This document shows, piece after piece, positions 16,666 through 27,465 of a DNA stretch of 64,000 nt. The notes beneath the pieces are model-generated. The model was given only the letters and a program-made list of their open reading frames with translations, did no database searches and was not told the DNA's origin. Numbering within the stretch: position 1 is the first letter of the stretch; each line of letters starts with the position of its first letter. The stretch is from Streptomyces sp. 11x1 (GTDB lineage Bacteria; Actinomycetota; Actinomycetes; Streptomycetales; Streptomycetaceae). The stretch covers positions 496,001 to 560,000 of the forward strand of contig NZ_CP122458.1 of the NCBI RefSeq assembly GCF_032598905.1, written 5' to 3'. A program made the position numbers and the translations under genes.

Positions 16666-17180
16666 AGCACCCGCACCTCCCCTCCCAGTCGGTCGAGGGC
16701 ACGGTCCGCCAGCGCGGTCAGCGACAGGTCGACCCGTCGTCCCGGTGCCCGCGCCACCACCCCCCCTTCGGGATGCTCGGTCACCTCCGCGTCCGGGCCG
16801 AGCAGGGCACGGGCGAGTCGCTCCAGCCGCCCGCGCAGATCCGCGTAGTCGTCCGTCCGGCGCAGCTCGCCGACCCGGTCGGCGATGGCCCGGCGCAGAT
16901 CGTCGTACGCCTCTCGACGGGCGGAGAGGATGCGGGACCTGGCCTCCCGCCGAGCCCGCAGAAGAAGATCCCGGGCCGCCGTCGCTCCGTCGGCCTCGCC
17001 CTGCCGACGTGCTTCGTCGAGGACCGCCGCGGCCCCGGCGCCCGCCCCGTCGAGGACGGCCGCTGCCTCCGTCGCGGCACGGGCCGACAATGCCTCCGCG
17101 TCGGTGCGGGCGGCGCGCAGCATTTCCGCCCGGACCGGATCGAGCGCGTCCGCCGTCCTCCCTGGTGTCGTCGGCGTCAT
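16653..17180 (-). CDS. atpE: V/A-type ATPase subunit E (peripheral stalk)
   Basis: A 175-residue protein, mostly Ala/Arg/Glu-rich helix in the first 110 residues ('EALSARAATEAAAVLDGAG', 'RREAYDDLRRAIADRVGEL'), then a small globular C-terminal part, 'GGVVARAPGRRVDLSLTALA', as in subunit E. Subunit E pairs with the G/H subunit to form the stator stalk. It overlaps subunit A by 13 bp and subunit F by 4 bp. Sequence conservation in this family is low, so the call rests on architecture and position. Confidence 0.82.
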   Translation of the reverse strand: MTPTTPGRTADALDPVRAEMLRAARTDAEALSARAATEAAAVLDGAGAGAAAVLDEARRQGEADGATAARDLLLRARREARSRILSARREAYDDLRRAIADRVGELRRTDDYADLRGRLERLARALLGPDAEVTEHPEGGVVARAPGRRVDLSLTALADRALDRLGGEVRVLWEP

Positions 17181-17404
17181 GGCGGCATCACGGCGATCAG
17201 CGGACGTCGGCCCGTGGGCTCCGCGGGTCGCGGTCCGAGGGTCCCGGCGGCGGCCGGGGTGAGGATCACGAGATCGACGTCGGCCGGCAACTCCCGCCAG
17301 CCCCGGTGTACGGCACCGGGGTCGTCGGCGACCAGGACGACGACTCCGGCCAGGGCCAGACCCGCGACCCTGGCGCGCTCTCCGAGTGCGACGACGCGTC
17401 CCAC
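17177..17404 (-). CDS. atpF: V/A-type ATPase subunit F (short form)
   Basis: A 75-residue product starting at GTG 17404, 2 bp downstream of the subunit K stop codon. 'GRVVALGERARVAGLALAG' and 'DDPGAVHRGWRELPADVDLVILTPAA' match the N-terminal fold of subunit F, normally read 'IxVIGDxDxVxGFxLAG'. Subunit F binds subunit D in the rotor and modulates activity. At 75 residues it is shorter than the usual 100-110 and lacks most of the C-terminal helix. The stop overlaps the E start. The position between K and E fits. Confidence 0.78.
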   Translation of the reverse strand: MGRVVALGERARVAGLALAGVVVLVADDPGAVHRGWRELPADVDLVILTPAAAGTLGPRPAEPTGRRPLIAVMPP

Positions 17405-17406
17405 GG

Positions 17407-19290
<1,884 letters not shown>

Positions 19291-19304
<14 letters not shown>

Positions 19305-20256
19305 CGGGCACCTCCACGGTCCAGTGCTTCGGCCCGCCTCCCCGCGCGGCCAGTTCCAGCGCGCCGCGCGTCCGCCAGGCGTCGGCCGACAACAGGGCGA
19401 CGGCGCCCACCACGGGCCGAGGTCCGAAACCGGACCGGCGCAGCAGCTCACGACCGTCCTGGCCCACCGCGTGCCACCACCGGCCCTCCGCCCGCCACAG
19501 ATCCGCCGCCTCGTCGACGTCGTCGAAGAGCCAGCTCGCGGTGGGCGGCAGCGCCTGCCGGAAATCCGCGTAGGCGCCTGAGGCGACCGCTCGCGGGCCG
19601 AGCAGCCGCGCCGCGCGGCGGAGGCTGACGTCCGGCAGACGACGGCCGAGGACCAGTGTTTCGCGGCCGAACTGCAGAGCAACCCGGGCCGCCGCCCAAC
19701 GCGCCGCGTCGGGAACGGCGTCGGCGAGCCGTACGGCGGCGGAGATCCGCATGCCGGAGGCGATGGCGGCCGGGGAGTCGCCTCCCGGATCACCCCAGGA
19801 GGAGGACGCGAGCGCGGTGCGCAGCTCCGCCGCGGTGCGGGTGCGGGAGAGGCGGGGCCAGGCGGTCGCCAGCGCGCCCAGGCGGTGGGGCGCAGGGTGG
19901 AAGGGTTCCGCGCCCGGACCGGGCCCGTGGCTGTCGGGGAACATGCCACCGAGGTGATGCATGACGTTCGAGATCTCGAAACCCGCGGCGAGTGCCCGCA
20001 CCGCTCGGGCCCCGGCGGAGGGCTGCCAGCCGGCGAGCACCCGCAGATGCCACAGGAGGGTCGAGGAGATCGCTCGCTGGGCCTCGGCCGCCGTGGCGCC
20101 CACGGTGACGTCACGACGGTAAGCCGTGGCCGCGAGGTGACGCAGGGCCTCGTCGAGCGTGCCGGAAGAGGCCAGCTCTCCGATGCCCTCGCGTCCCAGG
20201 CACCTGGTGCGCAGCGCCCGTGCCCTGGTCGTCCCGGCCACCCAGCCGGCGCCCAT
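19291..20256 (-). CDS. atpC: V/A-type ATPase subunit C (rotor-stator coupling, V0 d-like)
   Basis: A 321-residue, largely helical protein in the position of subunit C/AC39, the funnel that couples the K ring to the D-F shaft. Recognisable pieces are 'ARALRTRCLGREGIGELA', matching the family's 'vRxrxxxLL' opening, 'DEALRHLAATAYRRDV', and 'FEISNVMHHLGGM', corresponding to 'DLxNIxxilR'. Conservation is low, so the assignment leans on gene order. The ATG overlaps the stop codon of the upstream stalk gene by 1 bp. Confidence 0.78.
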
Positions 20257-20723
20257 CAGGACTCGGCCTCCGGTGTCGGCGACGGCAGCCGGTCCGCCGC
20301 GATGTCCGCCAGCACCAGCGCGACGGCCCGATCGGCGAGATCGCTCGTCCTGGTCCTCGCCGCCTCTCGTACCGCGGTCGCCTTGCGGTCCGCGTCAGCG
20401 AGCATCTCCGCCGCTTCGCGTTCGGAGGCGCGCGCTGTCTCCTCGGCTGCCCGCTCCCGGGTCCGGTGGGCCTGCAGGCGCGCCTGGGCCAGAATCTCCG
20501 CGGCCTTGTTCTCGGCCTCACTCCGTCGCGCGGCGGCTGCCACGGCGGCCTGGCGGCGCAGATCCCGCGCCGCTGTCTCCGCGTCCTCCAGCAGGGCCAG
20601 GGGCGGTCCGAGTTCCGCGCGCAGCGCGGCGGTCCGGTCCGCCGGGATTCCGGCCGGTGGCGACGCCCGGCCGGGCGTCGCCACCGGCCGGAATCGAGTG
20701 AGAAAGTCCCGGAAACCCGTCAT
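20256..20723 (-). CDS. V/A-type ATPase peripheral-stalk coiled-coil subunit (H/G-like), first gene of the operon
   Basis: A 155-residue protein. Residues 45-135 form a long helix rich in Ala, Arg and Glu ('AAARRSEAENKAAEILAQ', 'RERAAEETARASEREAAEML'), typical of the G/H subunit that pairs with E. The first 35 residues are proline-rich and are encoded by a perfect 50-bp palindrome (20646-20695), a striking oddity at the 5' end of the operon. The ATG has an excellent site, 'ctggaggagcgctc'. The gene order from here is stalk-C-I-K-F-E-A-B-D, all overlapping or nearly so. Confidence 0.8.
   Translation of the reverse strand: MTGFRDFLTRFRPVATPGRASPPAGIPADRTAALRAELGPPLALLEDAETAARDLRRQAAVAAAARRSEAENKAAEILAQARLQAHRTRERAAEETARASEREAAEMLADADRKATAVREAARTRTSDLADRAVALVLADIAADRLPSPTPEAES
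20646..20695. repeat. Perfect 50-bp palindrome inside the first V-ATPase gene
   Basis: Positions 20646-20670 and 20671-20695 are exact reverse complements with no spacer: the left half begins gattccggccgg and the right half ends ccggccggaatc. It lies 29-78 bp inside the stalk-subunit gene, near the 5' end of the polycistronic message, where it could form a very stable hairpin. The flanking bases do not pair, so the symmetry ends sharply at both sides. Confidence 0.95.
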
Positions 20724-20817
20724 GAGCGCTCCTCCAGGCGGGCTCGAGAGCCCCGCTCCCCACTCTCCTGGATAGCCGCCGCGATGTCGCGCCGCGCGGG
20801 CCACCGGTCCCGGCATC

Positions 20818-20833
20818 GGGGCCGTTCGGCCCG
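20818..20833 (+). promoter_or_regulatory. Putative dormancy-regulon box
   Basis: GGGGCCGTTCGGCCCG lies 67 bp upstream of the CBS-BON gene start (20900), in the divergent region shared with the V-ATPase operon (start 20723). A weaker, related half-match (CGGGCCACCGGTCCC) sits one motif length plus about 6 bp upstream. The operator role is inferred from recurrence. Confidence 0.5.
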
Positions 20834-20899
20834 GAGGCCGCACGGGTCCCTCGGTGCGAGACTGAGCGCGTAGGGCGACGGCACACCCGGGAGGCAGCC

Positions 20900-21745
20900 G
20901 TGAGCGACTTCGAGCAACGCTCCACGGACCAGGAGGCCCGCGGCACCACTCCGGGCCGCCCCTGGACCCCCATGGAGGAACCGCGGCAGGCCGCGCTGCA
21001 CCGCTATCTCGCCGCGGTCGCCAACGCCGCGTCGACGAGGGACGCCGCGGAAGCCCGTCCCACGGACGCCGAGCTGAAGGCCGAGGCTCCCGTGTCGGTC
21101 CCCCGGGTACCCGCGGTGCCTCGCGTGCGGGATGTCATGCGGGTGCCGGCGACCTCCGTGCCTGGCGATCTGCCGTTCCTGGACGTGGCTCACACACTCG
21201 CTCGCGAGGGGGTGAGCGCCGTACCGGTCGTCGACGCCGACGACCGCGTGATCGGGGTCGTCTCGGAGTCCGATCTGCTGGCCAAGGCAGCTGTCGCGGC
21301 GGAGCCGCGGCGGCACGGCCTCGCGGGAAGGCTGTGGCGACACCGCCTGTACGAGAAGGGCCACGGCGACACGGCGGCGACTTTGATGACCTTCCCACCG
21401 GTCACCGTCCACCCGGAGCAACGCGTTGCGGACGCGGCCTGGACGGCCGCCCACGCCCGGCTGAAGCGGCTTCCCGTGACCGACCACCGGGGCCGACTGG
21501 TCGGTGTGGTCGGCAGGGAGGATCTGCTGCGTGCCCTGATCCGTGACGACGACGAGATCCGGAGCGAGGTCGAAACCCGGGTCGGGCAGAGCCTGTTGGA
21601 CCCGCGCACCGTTGATGTGACGGTGGAGAACGGTGTGGTGACACTGAGAGGGCGGCTGGACAGAGAAGTCGTCCCCGAACTGCTGGCGACGGTCGGTGAC
21701 ATCGACGACGTGGTCGATGTCATCGACGACATCGACGCGAGGTGA
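20900..21745 (+). CDS. CBS-domain pair with C-terminal BON domain
   Basis: A 281-residue protein. Residues 1-75 are a poorly conserved tail. Residues 80-230 hold two CBS motifs: 'VRDVMRVPATSVPGDLPFLDV...VPVVDADDRVIGVVSESDLL' and 'AATLMTFPPVTVHPEQRV...LPVTDHRGRLVGVVGREDLL'. A BON domain ends it ('TVDVTVENGVVTLRGRLDR'). CBS pairs bind adenosine nucleotides and often sense energy state; BON binds lipid or other proteins. Hrp1 (Rv2626c) is a CBS protein of the DosR regulon, though without BON. The GTG start follows 'gggaggcagcc'. A putative dormancy box lies upstream. Confidence 0.93.
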   Translation: MSDFEQRSTDQEARGTTPGRPWTPMEEPRQAALHRYLAAVANAASTRDAAEARPTDAELKAEAPVSVPRVPAVPRVRDVMRVPATSVPGDLPFLDVAHTLAREGVSAVPVVDADDRVIGVVSESDLLAKAAVAAEPRRHGLAGRLWRHRLYEKGHGDTAATLMTFPPVTVHPEQRVADAAWTAAHARLKRLPVTDHRGRLVGVVGREDLLRALIRDDDEIRSEVETRVGQSLLDPRTVDVTVENGVVTLRGRLDREVVPELLATVGDIDDVVDVIDDIDAR

Positions 21746-21751
21746 GCGGCT

Positions 21752-21768
21752 CCCGTCCACGGGACGGG
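21752..21768. terminator. Bidirectional hairpin terminator between convergent genes
   Basis: CCCGTCC-ACG-GGACGGG forms a perfect 7-bp stem with a 3-nt loop, in the 24-bp gap between the stops of the CBS-BON gene and the acyl carrier protein gene. There is no clear U-tract, as is common in streptomycetes. Confidence 0.6.
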
Positions 21769-21769
21769 G

Positions 21770-22021
21770 TCACCTGGCTCGGGCGAGAAGGAAGTCCGCC
21801 CCACCGTTCAGCGTGGTGAGCCGGGTCGTGTCCTCGTCCTCGATACGGATGCCGGACCGCTCGCCGAGGATCTCCACAAAGCTCAGGAAGTCCAGCGAGT
21901 CCATCTCCAGCACGTCGCGGAACGGATCGTCGGGGCCCAGGACGGCGACGTCGGCGCCGGGGACGGCCCGCAAGATCGAGTCCCTGACCAGGTCCAGTGC
22001 TTCGGCTCGGGTCATGTTCAC
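21770..22021 (-). CDS. Acyl carrier protein
   Basis: An 83-residue acyl carrier protein. The phosphopantetheine attachment motif is 'EMDSLDFLSFVEILGE', with Ser42 as the modified residue, and the usual acidic helix II is present. It follows the E2 gene with an ATGA overlap and is thus the last gene of an acetyl-CoA-forming operon (synthetase, E1alpha, E1beta, E2, ACP). A dedicated ACP in a 2-oxoacid dehydrogenase operon is unusual. It could accept acyl groups from the E2 or the synthetase, but no ketosynthase or transferase is nearby to say for what purpose. Confidence 0.9.
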   Translation of the reverse strand: MNMTRAEALDLVRDSILRAVPGADVAVLGPDDPFRDVLEMDSLDFLSFVEILGERSGIRIEDEDTTRLTTLNGGADFLLARAR

Positions 22022-23589
22022 AGCTGCTCCGGATTCTGCAGGAGTCGGGTGACGGTCGTGAGGTACCGGGCGCCGACCGCGCCGTCCGTCGCCCGGTGGT
22101 CGGCCGAGAGGGTCGCGGTGACCACCGGCCGCACCCCGAGCAGGCCGTCGACCGCGCGCGGCTGGTCGGCGATGCGCCCGAAACCGACCAGGGCCACCTG
22201 CGGCGGGTGGATCACGCCGAAGACGCTCTCCACGCCCTGGTCGCCGAGGTTGGTGACCGTGAGGGTGGCGCCGGACACCTCGGAACCCCGGAGCCTGCCC
22301 GTGCGGGCCCGCTTCACCAGGTCCTTCAGCGACGCCATCAGGTTCGGCAGCGCCAGGGTGTCTGCGTCGCTCAGGGTGGGGGCGAGAAGGCCTCCGCCGC
22401 GCAGGGACACGGCCACGGCCAGGTGCACGCCCTCGCCCGGCGTGAAGCGGTCGTCGACCCAGAAACCGTTGAGCTCCGGCACGTCGCGTGCGGCCAGCGC
22501 CGTTGCCTTGAGCAATAGGGCGGCCGGCAGCAGCCGTTCACCGACCGGGGTGCGCCGGTTGTGTTCGTGCAGCCAGTCCATGGCGGCGGCCAGGTCCACG
22601 GTGGTGGAGAGGTGGTAGTGGGGGATCTCCCGGTTGGCGCGGCTCATCAGGTCGGCGATCGCCCGGCGCATGGTCACCCCGGGGCCCGCGGACGCAGCCG
22701 GGACGGCGGACTGAGCGGGGGCGGCGGGGCCCACCGTCGGCGGACGCACGTCTGCGGGCGTGGACCTGGTCGGCGCCGTCGGGCCGGGTGCCGCGCGGCG
22801 TACGTCCGCGGCGCGGACCGCCGAGTTCCGGCCCGTCGCCGTCACGGTACCGAGGTCGACACCCAGTTCGGCGGCGAGCCGCCGGGCGAGCGGAGTGATC
22901 CGCACCCGGGCCGGGGTACCGCCGCGGGCAGCAGCCTTCTCGACGTCGGCACGGGTGACGCGGCCTCCGGGCCCGGAACCCCGCAGCGTCCGGAGATCGA
23001 CGCCGCTTCGCTGCGCCAGGTGGCGGGCCAATGGACCGGCCTCCGCGTGGGCTTGCGACGGGCGCTCCTGGGACGAGCCCTCCGGGAGGGGGGCGGAAGC
23101 GGTCACGACGACCGGGCCGGCTTCGGATTCGCCTTCGGATTCAGCTTCGGCATCGGCTTCCGCTGCGGCAGCGGCCCGGGCATCCGCGCCGCCCCCGGCC
23201 TCAGTGACCACCCTGGTGGTGGCCGCCAGGTCGTGCTCGTCTCCGGCTTCCCCTACGGACTCGGCCGTGGCCGGTACCGGCGGTTCGGGACGGTCGCTCT
23301 TCGTCCGGGTGCTGCGGACCGGCCGCCTCGCCGGGCTCTCCGGGGCTGAGCGCCCCTCCGGCCCGATCACTGCGAGCGGCGTACCCACCGGCACCGTCGC
23401 ACCCGGCTCCACCAGCAGCTCCGTCATGGTGCCGCTTTCGAAGCACTCCACCTCGATCGTCGACTTCGCGGTCTCGACGACGGCGACCGGATCGCCCTTG
23501 CGAACCGGTTCCCCCGGCTCCACCAACCACTCCAGCAGTGTGCCCTCGTCCATGTCTGCGCCGAGGGACGGCATGGTGAACTCGCCCAT
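22018..23589 (-). CDS. 2-oxoacid dehydrogenase E2 (dihydrolipoyl acyltransferase)
   Basis: A 523-residue E2. The lipoyl domain (1-76) has the lipoate Lys42 in 'VVETAKSTIEVE'. A long Ala/Glu/Ser linker follows. There are two tandem peripheral-subunit-binding domains, 185-220 ('PLARHLAQRSGVDLRTLRG') and 230-266 ('PLARRLAAELGVDLGTVTA'); one is the rule. The catalytic domain (about 305-523) has 'DHRATDGAVG' at 497-506 (HxxxDG active site). The substrate is probably pyruvate, given the E1 sequences and the acetyl-CoA synthetase next door, but branched-chain or acetoin use is not excluded. The gene overlaps acp by 4 bp and starts 2 bp after E1beta ends. No E3 gene is nearby. Confidence 0.93.
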   Translation of the reverse strand: MGEFTMPSLGADMDEGTLLEWLVEPGEPVRKGDPVAVVETAKSTIEVECFESGTMTELLVEPGATVPVGTPLAVIGPEGRSAPESPARRPVRSTRTKSDRPEPPVPATAESVGEAGDEHDLAATTRVVTEAGGGADARAAAAAEADAEAESEGESEAGPVVVTASAPLPEGSSQERPSQAHAEAGPLARHLAQRSGVDLRTLRGSGPGGRVTRADVEKAAARGGTPARVRITPLARRLAAELGVDLGTVTATGRNSAVRAADVRRAAPGPTAPTRSTPADVRPPTVGPAAPAQSAVPAASAGPGVTMRRAIADLMSRANREIPHYHLSTTVDLAAAMDWLHEHNRRTPVGERLLPAALLLKATALAARDVPELNGFWVDDRFTPGEGVHLAVAVSLRGGGLLAPTLSDADTLALPNLMASLKDLVKRARTGRLRGSEVSGATLTVTNLGDQGVESVFGVIHPPQVALVGFGRIADQPRAVDGLLGVRPVVTATLSADHRATDGAVGARYLTTVTRLLQNPEQL

Positions 23590-23591
23590 GG

Positions 23592-24584
23592 TCAGTCCAC
23601 CGCCCGACGGGCAGCCGCGACGACGTCGGCGGTCTGGGGCAGGGCGGCCTCCTCAAGGCGCCGTGCGTACGGCATCGGGACCTCGGCGCTGCACACCCGC
23701 TCCACGGGCGCGTCCAGGTCGTAGAACGAGTCCTCGGCGATCCGGGCGGACACCTCGGCGGCCAGGCTGCCCGTCCGCCATGCCTCGTCCACGACCACTG
23801 CCCTGTGGGTACGGGCCACCGAGTCCGCCAGGGCACCGGTGTCGAGCGGACGCAGTGTGCGCAGGTCGATCACCTCGGCACTGATGCCGTCCACGGCCAG
23901 TTCGTCCGCGGCGGCGAGGGTCTTGGGCAGCGAACCGCCGTAGGTGACGAGGGTGATGTCGGTGCCGGTACGACGGATCGCCGCATGGTCCAGGTCCGCC
24001 GGTGCCGTGCGGGGGTCGAGTTCGCCGGAGACGTTGTAGAGGCTGCCGTGCTCGAAGATCAGCACCGGGTCCGGGTCGGCGAGAGCGGGCGCCAGCATGT
24101 GCCGGGCGTCCTCCAGGGTGGCGGGGGCGAGGACCCGGACACCGGGGATGTGCGCGTACCAGCCCTCCAGGCTGTGCGAGTGCTGCGCCGCCAGTTGCCG
24201 ACCGGCGCCCGTGGTCATGCGGATGACCAGCGGCACCGCCAGCTGGCCGCCCGACATGTGGAGCAGGGTGGCGGCGTTGTTGAGGATCTGGTCCAGGGCG
24301 AGCAGGCTGAAGTTGACGGTCATGATCTCGACGATCGGCCGCATCCCGGCCAGGGCGGCGCCTATCCCGGAACCCACGAACGCGGACTCCGACAGCGGTG
24401 TGTCGCGGACGCGTTCGGGTCCGAACTCCTCCAGGAGTCCGAGGCTGACGCCGAAGCAGCCGCCGTACCGGCCCACGTCCTCGCCCATGAGGAACACACG
24501 GTCGTCGGAGCGCAGGGACTCCCGCAGCGCCTCGCGCAGGGCCTCCCGGTAGGTGGTCTTCGCTGTCGTGGTGGCACTGGTCAT
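23592..24584 (-). CDS. pdhB: 2-oxoacid (pyruvate) dehydrogenase E1 beta subunit
   Basis: A 330-residue transketolase-like beta subunit. It opens with '[32 protein letters not shown]', with the thiamine-activating Glu in the 'xxGEDVG' neighbourhood, then '[28 protein letters not shown]', '[15 protein letters not shown]' (substrate-site His pair) and '[16 protein letters not shown]'. With E1alpha it decarboxylates the 2-oxoacid and acylates the lipoyl group of E2. It starts 2 bp after the E1alpha stop. The His and 'S(L/Q)xxEAW' region resembles pyruvate and acetoin enzymes, not branched-chain ones. Confidence 0.93.
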   Translation of the reverse strand: MTSATTTAKTTYREALREALRESLRSDDRVFLMGEDVGRYGGCFGVSLGLLEEFGPERVRDTPLSESAFVGSGIGAALAGMRPIVEIMTVNFSLLALDQILNNAATLLHMSGGQLAVPLVIRMTTGAGRQLAAQHSHSLEGWYAHIPGVRVLAPATLEDARHMLAPALADPDPVLIFEHGSLYNVSGELDPRTAPADLDHAAIRRTGTDITLVTYGGSLPKTLAAADELAVDGISAEVIDLRTLRPLDTGALADSVARTHRAVVVDEAWRTGSLAAEVSARIAEDSFYDLDAPVERVCSAEVPMPYARRLEEAALPQTADVVAAARRAVD

Positions 24585-24586
24585 GG

Positions 24587-25681
24587 TCAGGTCACCGCCT
24601 CGGACGGGGCGCTGGTGACATGGCGCAGCAGTGTCTCGACGGGCTCCTCCGGCGCCTGTTCGGCGGCTTCGACCGCGTCGTCGATCTCGGCGGTGATCCG
24701 GCGCTCGATCCGGGCGAACTCCCTGTCGACCGGATCACCGTTCTCCCGCATGCGGTCCACCAGCAGGCCGATGGGGTCCCTCGACTTCCACGACTCGATC
24801 TCGGCCTTGTCCCGGTAGCGGTCCGGGTCGTACATCGAGTGGGCGCGGAAGCGGTAGGTCCGCAGTTCCAGGAAGTGGGGTCCGGTGCCGGCCCGGATGC
24901 CTTCGACCGCTCGCCGGGAGGCCTGTTCGACGGCCTCGACGTCCATGCCGTCCACGGACCAGGCGACCATGCCGTAGGAGGCGGCGCGCAGGGCCAGGTC
25001 CGTCTGTGCCTGGTGGCGCTCCAGGGCGGTACCCATGGCGTAGCGGTTGTTCTCGCAGACGAGCAACAGGGGCAGGTTCCACAGGGCGGCGAGGTTCGCC
25101 GTCTCGTGGAACTCCCCTTCGGCGAAGGCCCCGTCGCCGAAGAAGCAGCAGGTCACATGGTTCTGCCCGCGCATGCGGTCGGCGAGCGCGAGCCCGGCGG
25201 CCAGCGGGAGGCCCCCGGCGACGATCGCGTTGCCGCCGTAGAAGCGCCGACTCGCGTCGAACAGGTGCATGGATCCGCCCCGGCCGCCGCTGCACCCCGT
25301 CGTTCTGCCGTACATCTCGGCCATCACCGCCTCGGCCGTGATGCCGCGGGCCAGGGCGTGCCCGTGCTCACGGTAGGTGGAGACGACCGCGTCCTCGGCC
25401 GTCAGTGCCTCGTTGACGCCGACGGCGACGGCCTCCTCACCGATGTACAGGTGGACGAAGCCCCGTATCTTCGTGGCGCTGTACAGCTCGACGCACCGCT
25501 CCTCGAAGCGCCGGATGCGCAGCATCCCTTCCAGCAGGTCCCTGCGGCGCCCGGTGTCCGCCGTGGGTGCCGGCGTCCGGTTCTTCGCGCTCTTCTTCGT
25601 CCTGGTGCCCTTCTTGGCGGGTTTCGCGGGCTTGGTGGCCGTCGGGGTGTTCCGGGTTCGGGTGGTGCGGGCCACGGTCAT
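24587..25681 (-). CDS. pdhA: 2-oxoacid (pyruvate) dehydrogenase E1 alpha subunit
   Basis: A 364-residue thiamine-diphosphate enzyme subunit. The cofactor motif '[20 protein letters not shown]' ends in '[10 protein letters not shown]' (GDG-x25-NN). Upstream lie '[15 protein letters not shown]' and '[12 protein letters not shown]'; the phosphorylation-loop region '[14 protein letters not shown]' follows. The first 45 residues are an unusual Lys/Thr/Arg-rich tail ('[17 protein letters not shown]') that resembles histone-like or disordered basic tails and is not part of the catalytic fold. The ATG overlaps the stop of the synthetase gene by 4 bp. Confidence 0.94.
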   Translation of the reverse strand: MTVARTTRTRNTPTATKPAKPAKKGTRTKKSAKNRTPAPTADTGRRRDLLEGMLRIRRFEERCVELYSATKIRGFVHLYIGEEAVAVGVNEALTAEDAVVSTYREHGHALARGITAEAVMAEMYGRTTGCSGGRGGSMHLFDASRRFYGGNAIVAGGLPLAAGLALADRMRGQNHVTCCFFGDGAFAEGEFHETANLAALWNLPLLLVCENNRYAMGTALERHQAQTDLALRAASYGMVAWSVDGMDVEAVEQASRRAVEGIRAGTGPHFLELRTYRFRAHSMYDPDRYRDKAEIESWKSRDPIGLLVDRMRENGDPVDREFARIERRITAEIDDAVEAAEQAPEEPVETLLRHVTSAPSEAVT

Positions 25682-27465
25682 GCGGATCCCTCCAGGGTCG
25701 ACAGGTCACCGGTGGGAAGGCCGAGCTCCCGTGCGCGCAGCAACCGCCGCATCACCTTCCCGCTGCGGGTCTTGGGCAGGTTCTGGTCGAACGTGATCTC
25801 GCGGGGCGCCACGGCGGGACCCAGCTTGCGCCGGCCGAATCCGAGCAGTTCGCGTTCCAGGTCGTCGGACGGCTCCGCTCCCGGACGCAGGGAGACGAAC
25901 GCTTTCACGACGTTCCCGGCGACCGGGTCCGGCCGTCCGATGACCCCGGCCTCGGCCACGGCCGGATGCTCCATCAGCGCGCTCTCCACCTCGAACGGAC
26001 CGATGAGGTGGCCCGCCGACTTGATGACGTCGTCGGCCCGCCCCACGAACCAGTACCAGCCGTCCTTGTCCCGGCGCACCAGATCGCCGGTCAGGTACCA
26101 GCCGTCGGCGAACGCCGCGTCGTAACGCTCCTTGTCGTGCAGATAGCCGCGGAACATCGACGGCCAGCCCGGCCGCAGCGCCAACTCGCCCGCGGCGTCG
26201 GGGCGCCGCTCCTCGGTGACCCTGCCGTCGACGACCAGGGCCCGCCCGTCCTCGCCCTGCTCCAGCACGGTCGCCTCGACACCGGGCAGCGGCCGTCCCA
26301 TGGAGCCGGGCCGGATGTCGCAGGCCGCGTAGTTGGCGATCATGATGCAGCCGGTCTCCGTCTGCCACCAGTTGTCGTGCACGGGCAGGCCCAGCACGTC
26401 ACGGCCCCAGACGACGGCCTCCGGGTTGAGGGGCTCGCCGACCGAGGCGATGAAGCGCAGCGTGGACAGGTCGTGGGAGCGCGGCAGGTCGTAGGGGCCC
26501 TCACGGGGTGTGGCGCGCATGAGCATACGCAGCGCCGTGGGCGCGGTGTACCAGACGCTGACACGCTGTTCGCCGAGGATCCGGTACCAGCGGCGGGCGT
26601 CGTAGTCGCCCTCGTCGACGACCGCCGTCACGCCGTGCACGAGGGGGGCGATGATGCCGTACGACATGCCGGTGACCCAGCCGGGGTCGGCGGTGCACCA
26701 GTACACGTCGTGGTGGTGCAGATCGAGCGCGTACGCGGCTGTGGCGTAGTGGGCGACCACGGCGTCGTGCACGTGGACGGCGCCCTTGGGGGTGCCGGTG
26801 GTACCGCTGGTGAAGTGCAGGAGCGCCATGTCCTCGGGCGAGGTCGGCGGGATGGTGAACCGGTCCGGAGCCGCTGCCGTCAGCCCGCCGAAGGAGAGCG
26901 TGCCGGGAAGTTCCTCGGCATCGGGCCCGACGAGGATGACGTGTTCGAGACCGGGCAGTGCCGCCCGCCGCTCGGCGACCTTGCGCCGGTAGAGGTCCGC
27001 GGTGGTGACCAGCACACGTGCGTCACCCAACCCCAGCCGTTGTGCCACCGGGTCGGGGCCGAAGGCGGAGAACAGCGGGCACAGCACACTGGTGTTCTTC
27101 AGGGTGCCGAGCACGACCGTGTAGAGCTCGGGGCAGCGTCCGAGGAGGGTGAACACGCGCTCGCCGCGCCCGACGCCGAGGGAGCGCAGGACGTTGGCGA
27201 AGCGGGCCGTACGGCGGGCCAGTTCCCAGTAGGTGACGGTGGAGACGGATCCGTCCCGGGCGACGCACCGCAGCGCGGCCTCGTCCGCGCGGTCCGAGGC
27301 CGCGTGCCGGTCCACAGCCTCGTGGGCGATGTTCAGCCCCCCACCGGGGAGGCCGGACAGTGCCATGCGCGCCTGCGACCAGGTGAAGGCGGAGCGGGCG
27401 CGGTCGTAGTCGATGAGACGGGGAAGCACGACCGGGGGGTCCTTGTGGATGGTTTCCCAGTGCAT
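25678..27465 (-). CDS. AMP-forming acetyl-CoA synthetase-like enzyme
   Basis: A 595-residue adenylating enzyme. Motifs: '[15 protein letters not shown]' (A3, residues 218-231), 'DNWWQTETG' (A5, where the Trp limits the acyl pocket in acetyl-CoA synthetases), 'GWYLTGDL' (A7) and C-terminal '[12 protein letters not shown]' (A10) with catalytic Lys570. It activates acetate, or a similar short acid, to acetyl-CoA with ATP. Lys570 lies in the PK(T)RSGK sequence that Pat-type acetyltransferases modify to switch such enzymes off. At 595 residues it is shorter than Acs (about 650), closer to AcsA of Bacillus. It is the first gene of the acetyl-CoA operon, with start site 'gggaggagcgccg'. Confidence 0.92.
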   Translation of the reverse strand: MHWETIHKDPPVVLPRLIDYDRARSAFTWSQARMALSGLPGGGLNIAHEAVDRHAASDRADEAALRCVARDGSVSTVTYWELARRTARFANVLRSLGVGRGERVFTLLGRCPELYTVVLGTLKNTSVLCPLFSAFGPDPVAQRLGLGDARVLVTTADLYRRKVAERRAALPGLEHVILVGPDAEELPGTLSFGGLTAAAPDRFTIPPTSPEDMALLHFTSGTTGTPKGAVHVHDAVVAHYATAAYALDLHHHDVYWCTADPGWVTGMSYGIIAPLVHGVTAVVDEGDYDARRWYRILGEQRVSVWYTAPTALRMLMRATPREGPYDLPRSHDLSTLRFIASVGEPLNPEAVVWGRDVLGLPVHDNWWQTETGCIMIANYAACDIRPGSMGRPLPGVEATVLEQGEDGRALVVDGRVTEERRPDAAGELALRPGWPSMFRGYLHDKERYDAAFADGWYLTGDLVRRDKDGWYWFVGRADDVIKSAGHLIGPFEVESALMEHPAVAEAGVIGRPDPVAGNVVKAFVSLRPGAEPSDDLERELLGFGRRKLGPAVAPREITFDQNLPKTRSGKVMRRLLRARELGLPTGDLSTLEGSA

